From NCBI RefSeq assembly GCF_013377885.1, contig NZ_JABKAU010000005.1:1-64000 (forward strand): 64,000 nt of DNA. The letters are read 5' to 3'. The DNA is from Hymenobacter lapidiphilus (GTDB lineage Bacteria > Bacteroidota > Bacteroidia > Cytophagales > Hymenobacteraceae). The position numbers and the translations under genes are program-made. The notes below the pieces were generated by a model. That model saw only the letters and a program-made list of their open reading frames with translations. It was not told where the DNA came from and did not search any database. Of the stretch, positions 61,280-64,000 are shown one piece after another (within the stretch, counting starts at the first letter, position 1; the number at the start of each line of letters is the position of its first letter).

Positions 61280-61378
61280 GCGTCATGCTGCGCCTGCCGA
61301 AGCATCTCTACCGCTGTGGTAATCAAACACGAAGATTGCTATTGCGGTAGAGATGCTTCGGCAGACCCAGCATGACGT
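61280..61378. repeat. Palindrome (GTCATGCTG family)
   Basis: CGTCATGCTGCGCCTGCCGAAGCATCTCTACCGC at the left pairs, with a few mismatches, with GCGGTAGAGATGCTTCGGCAGACCCAGCATGACG at the right. It lies between the reductase and oligopeptidase genes, both on the plus strand. Confidence 0.85.
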
Positions 61379-61433
61379 TTTTATAGCTCTCAGCCCTGCA
61401 ATTCTCCGCTTCCAAACTTCTAGCTTCCCCGAT

Positions 61434-63161
61434 ATGACCTCTTCTATGCCCGCCGCCGATACCCAACGGCCCCCGCGCCAGTACTTGCCCGAGTCGTTCA
61501 CCGTTACCGATTGGGCCACGATTGAGCCGTACTTTCTGGAGTTGCGCGACCGGGAGATAGGCTCGGTGGCCGAACTGGAGCGTTGGCTGCTGAACCGCTC
61601 GGAGCTGGAGGCAGTACTGGGCGAAGACTTGGCCTGGCGCTACATCCGCATGACCTGCAATACCCAGGACAGTGCGCGCACCGAGGCATTTCAGTTCTTT
61701 GTGAACGAGATTGAGCCCCACGTCGCGCCCCACGACCACGCGCTCAACGAGAAGATGCTGGCCTCGGAGTTTTTAAGTGAGCTGGATGAAAACCGCTACC
61801 GGGTATTTGTACGGTCGGTGCGGCAGGCACTGGCCATCTACCGGCCCGAAAACGTGCCGATCAAAACCGAAATCAGCACCCAGCAGCAGCAATACGCCGC
61901 CCTGGCCGGGGCCATGACCGTAACGCTTGACGGCGAGGAGCTGACGCTGCCCCGCGCCGCCGACCGCCTCAAAAGCCCCGACCGGCAGGTGCGCGAAACG
62001 GCTTGGCGGGCCGTGCAGGAGCGTCGTCTGCAGGATGCCAAAGCCCTCGACGAGTTATACACGCGCCTGATCGGCCTGCGCCACCAAATGGCCCTAAACG
62101 CCGGTTTCGCCAACTTCCGCGACTATATGTTCGCCGCTCTGGGTCGCTTCGACTACACGCCCCAGGACACGCTGAACTTCCACCGCGCTATCCGCGAAAC
62201 CGTGGTGCCGCTCATCGACAACCTCGACCTGGAGCGCCGCCAGGACCTGAACCTGCCCGAACTGCGCCCCTGGGACCTCGATGTGGACGTATCGGGCCAG
62301 GCCCCGCTGCGGCCGTTTGATACGGGGGAGGAGCTGCTGGCCAAAACCACGGTCGTTTTCGACCGGCTCGACCCGTTTCTGGGGCAATGCCTGCGCACCA
62401 TGGGCCAGATGGGCAACCTTGACTTGGAAAGCCGCAAAGGCAAGGCCCCCGGTGGCTACAACTACCCGCTCGACGAAACGGGAGTGCCCTTCATCTTCAT
62501 GAACGCCACCAGCAGCCTGCGTGATGTGGTGACGATGCTGCACGAAGGCGGCCACGCGGTGCACAGCTTCCTCACGCGCCGCCTGCCGCTGGGCGCCGAT
62601 AAGCACCCACCCTCCGAGGTGGCCGAGTTGGCCTCTATGAGCATGGAACTGCTCAGCCTCGACCATTGGGACGTGTTCTTTACCGACCCGGACGAGCTGC
62701 GGCGGGCCAAGCGCACCCACCTCGAAAGCGTGCTCGAAACTTTTCCCTGGGTGGCTACCATCGACAAGTTTCAGCACTGGGTATACGAGCACCCGACCCA
62801 CACCGAGGAGCAGCGCCATGCCCGCTGGGTCGAGCTGTTCGATGAGTTCAACCAGCGTACCGTGAGCTGGAAAGGCCTGGAGCATGTTAAGCCCTACCTA
62901 TGGCAGAAGCAGCTGCACCTCTACGAAGTGCCGTTCTACTACATCGAGTACGCCATGGCCCAGCTTGGGGCCATTGCTGTGTGGCGCAATTACCGCCAGA
63001 ACCCGCAGGCCGCCCTGGCTGGCTACCAGCGCGCCCTGGCTCTGGGCTATACGGCCCCGATTGGTGAAATCTACGCCGCCGCGGGCATCCGCTTCGATTT
63101 CAGTACCGAGTATCTGCGCACTCTGGCCGACTTCGTGCAGGATGAAATGGCTAAAATCTAG
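61434..63161 (+). CDS. M3-family oligoendopeptidase (PepF type)
   Basis: A 575-residue cytoplasmic zinc metallopeptidase that cuts short peptides. I start at the ATG at 61434 (MTSSMPAADTQ); an upstream frame runs into the palindrome. The HExxH motif is His370-Glu371-Gly-Gly-His374 in VTMLHEGGHAVHSFL, and the third ligand Glu lies in SEVAELASMSMELL (about 398-411). The family's Tyr/His pair is seen in YEVPFYYIEYAMAQLG near residue 500. No signal peptide. Length matches the shorter PepF-like oligoendopeptidases. Confidence 0.93.
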   Translation: MTSSMPAADTQRPPRQYLPESFTVTDWATIEPYFLELRDREIGSVAELERWLLNRSELEAVLGEDLAWRYIRMTCNTQDSARTEAFQFFVNEIEPHVAPHDHALNEKMLASEFLSELDENRYRVFVRSVRQALAIYRPENVPIKTEISTQQQQYAALAGAMTVTLDGEELTLPRAADRLKSPDRQVRETAWRAVQERRLQDAKALDELYTRLIGLRHQMALNAGFANFRDYMFAALGRFDYTPQDTLNFHRAIRETVVPLIDNLDLERRQDLNLPELRPWDLDVDVSGQAPLRPFDTGEELLAKTTVVFDRLDPFLGQCLRTMGQMGNLDLESRKGKAPGGYNYPLDETGVPFIFMNATSSLRDVVTMLHEGGHAVHSFLTRRLPLGADKHPPSEVAELASMSMELLSLDHWDVFFTDPDELRRAKRTHLESVLETFPWVATIDKFQHWVYEHPTHTEEQRHARWVELFDEFNQRTVSWKGLEHVKPYLWQKQLHLYEVPFYYIEYAMAQLGAIAVWRNYRQNPQAALAGYQRALALGYTAPIGEIYAAAGIRFDFSTEYLRTLADFVQDEMAKI

Positions 63162-63290
63162 CGGCTGCTTCTCTGCGGGTTAGCAGGGTGGCTGCAAATA
63201 ATTCGGTTGAATGTCAGGGTATTGGGTGGTAGTGAGAGCGAATTGGGGTGAAAAGTACCTCGTTTGTTTGCACCGTCCGGATAAGGCTGC

Positions 63291-63298
63291 TACTTTTG
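63291..63298 (+). promoter_or_regulatory. tRNA-Lys promoter with clear -33 and -7 boxes
   Basis: TACTTTTG at 63291-63298 matches TAnnTTTG, and TTTG at 63267-63270 lies 20 bases upstream, a textbook Bacteroidota sigma-A promoter. The tRNA starts 41 bases later. Confidence 0.75.
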
Positions 63299-63339
63299 CA
63301 CTCCCTTCTGAAAAGGCTTTGGCCCCAGTGAAGTGGAAT

Positions 63340-63415
63340 GATTCTGTAGCTCAGCTGGTAGAGCAATACACTTTTAATGTATGGGTCCTGGGTTCGAATC
63401 CCAGCGGGATCACCA
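63340..63415 (+). tRNA. tRNA-Lys (anticodon TTT)
   Basis: A complete cloverleaf. Acceptor GATTCTG pairs with CGGGATC using several G-U pairs; the D-arm is TAGCTCAGCTGGTAGAGC. The anticodon stem ATACA/TGTAT closes the loop CTTTTAA with anticodon TTT, and the T-arm is CTGGGTTCGAATCCCAG. Discriminator A at 63412 is followed by an encoded CCA (63413-63415). It decodes AAA and AAG. Confidence 0.97.
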
Positions 63416-63450
63416 AAACCCCTTGCTACGTTTCGTAGTGAGGGGTTTTT
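63415..63450 (+). terminator. Terminator after tRNA-Lys
   Basis: AAAACCCCTTGCTACG pairs with CGTAGTGAGGGGTTTTT, with one small internal mismatch, and a T-run follows. Confidence 0.8.
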
Positions 63451-63492
63451 CGTTGATAAGGCTGAAGTCGGCCAGCCATGTATCTTGCAGCT

Positions 63493-64000
63493 ATGAAAAT
63501 TCTGCTGGTTGAAGATGAGCCCAAGGTGGCCGCGTTTCTGCATCAGGGCCTGAGCGAACAACACCACCAGGTAGACCTGGCTGCCGATGGCCTGCTGGGC
63601 CTGCGCCTGGCCAAGCAGGGTGGCTACGACCTGCTCATCCTCGATACGCTGCTACCGGGCCTGAGCGGGCTGGAGGTATGCCGGCAGGTGCGGGCCCAGA
63701 ACACCGGCGTGCCCATCCTCATGCTCACGGCCCTAGGCGAAACCGACGATAAAATCCGTGGCCTCGATGCCGGGGCCGATGATTACCTGGTAAAGCCTTT
63801 CGCGTTTCAGGAACTACTGGCCCGCATCCGGGCCCTTACGCGCCGCCGCCACGATGTAGCCCCGGCCGGCGGTGTGCTCCAGCTGGCCGACCTCACGCTT
63901 GATCCGGCCAGCAAATTGGCACATCGGGCCGGCCAACCCATCCAGCTGACGGCCCGCGAGTTTGCCCTGCTCGAATACCTGCTGCGCAACCAGAACCGGG
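63493..64000 (+). CDS. OmpR/PhoB-family response regulator (cut by window end)
   Basis: The first 169 residues of a two-component response regulator. Receiver domain: MKILLVEDEPKVAAFLHQGL with the acidic pair Glu7/Asp8 or Glu9, the phosphorylated Asp51 in LLILDTLLPGLSG, Thr near 80 in PILMLTAL, and Lys102 in DDYLVKPFAFQE. The winged-helix DNA-binding domain begins around 130 (LQLADLTLDPASKLAHR, then LTAREFALLEYLL) and is cut off at the edge. A -7-like TATCTTGC lies four bases before the ATG. The partner histidine kinase is presumably just beyond the window. Confidence 0.93.
   Translation, partial: MKILLVEDEPKVAAFLHQGLSEQHHQVDLAADGLLGLRLAKQGGYDLLILDTLLPGLSGLEVCRQVRAQNTGVPILMLTALGETDDKIRGLDAGADDYLVKPFAFQELLARIRALTRRRHDVAPAGGVLQLADLTLDPASKLAHRAGQPIQLTAREFALLEYLLRNQNR

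Overview
The window reads as chromosome from a high-GC member of the Bacteroidota, most likely Hymenobacter or a close relative. The grounds are: promoters of the TAnnTTTG (-7) type; almost no Shine-Dalgarno sequences; a curli csgEFG locus; type IX secretion (T9SS) sorting domains and a PorV/PorU-like pair; iscS-iscU-iscA; and many dispersed palindromes carrying the GTCATnCTGAGC core. Genus and strain are inferred, not proven.

Layout. 1-3.8 kb is the right end of a prophage or phage-derived island: a lysis module (holin-like protein, T7-type amidase, two more membrane proteins, one resembling a unimolecular spanin) running toward a convergent tyrosine integrase. 4.1-24.8 kb is core metabolism and housekeeping: a lipoprotein, a dicarboxylate symporter, dipeptide epimerase, MarR-YceI, clpS, recR, an envelope glycosyltransferase, class I aminotransferase, heptose kinase, hemE, marC, an EEP-family membrane protein, recQ and murI. 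24.9-32.5 kb is a curli-type amyloid locus: csgE-csgF-csgG, a 1.2 kb AT-rich spacer, two curlin-repeat proteins, a CsgH-like chaperone and a TolB-repeat lipoprotein. 33.2-38.6 kb holds two large secreted proteins with T9SS C-terminal sorting domains. 38.8-48.6 kb holds iscS-iscU-iscA, methylmalonyl-CoA epimerase, a TsaC/Sua5 enzyme, the CCA-adding enzyme, lipoproteins and a PadR-PspC unit. 48.9-54.6 kb is a PorV2-like/PorU2-like pair. 54.7-64 kb holds folA, fmt, a NamZ-like muramidase, a LolC/E-type permease, an M23 peptidase, a PaaE-like reductase, an M3 oligopeptidase, tRNA-Lys(UUU) and the start of an OmpR-type response regulator.

How the parts connect. The curli genes, the two sorting-domain proteins and the PorV2/PorU2 pair all concern the cell surface: amyloid fibres leave through CsgG, while the big adhesin-like proteins carry signals read by T9SS. 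murI, the dipeptide epimerase, NamZ and M23 concern peptidoglycan synthesis and recycling. clpS, recQ and the CCA-adding enzyme share an arrangement in which the -7 promoter box ends four bases before the ATG, which suggests leaderless transcripts. About ten long palindromes occupy the gaps between housekeeping genes but are absent from the prophage and the curli/T9SS cargo regions.
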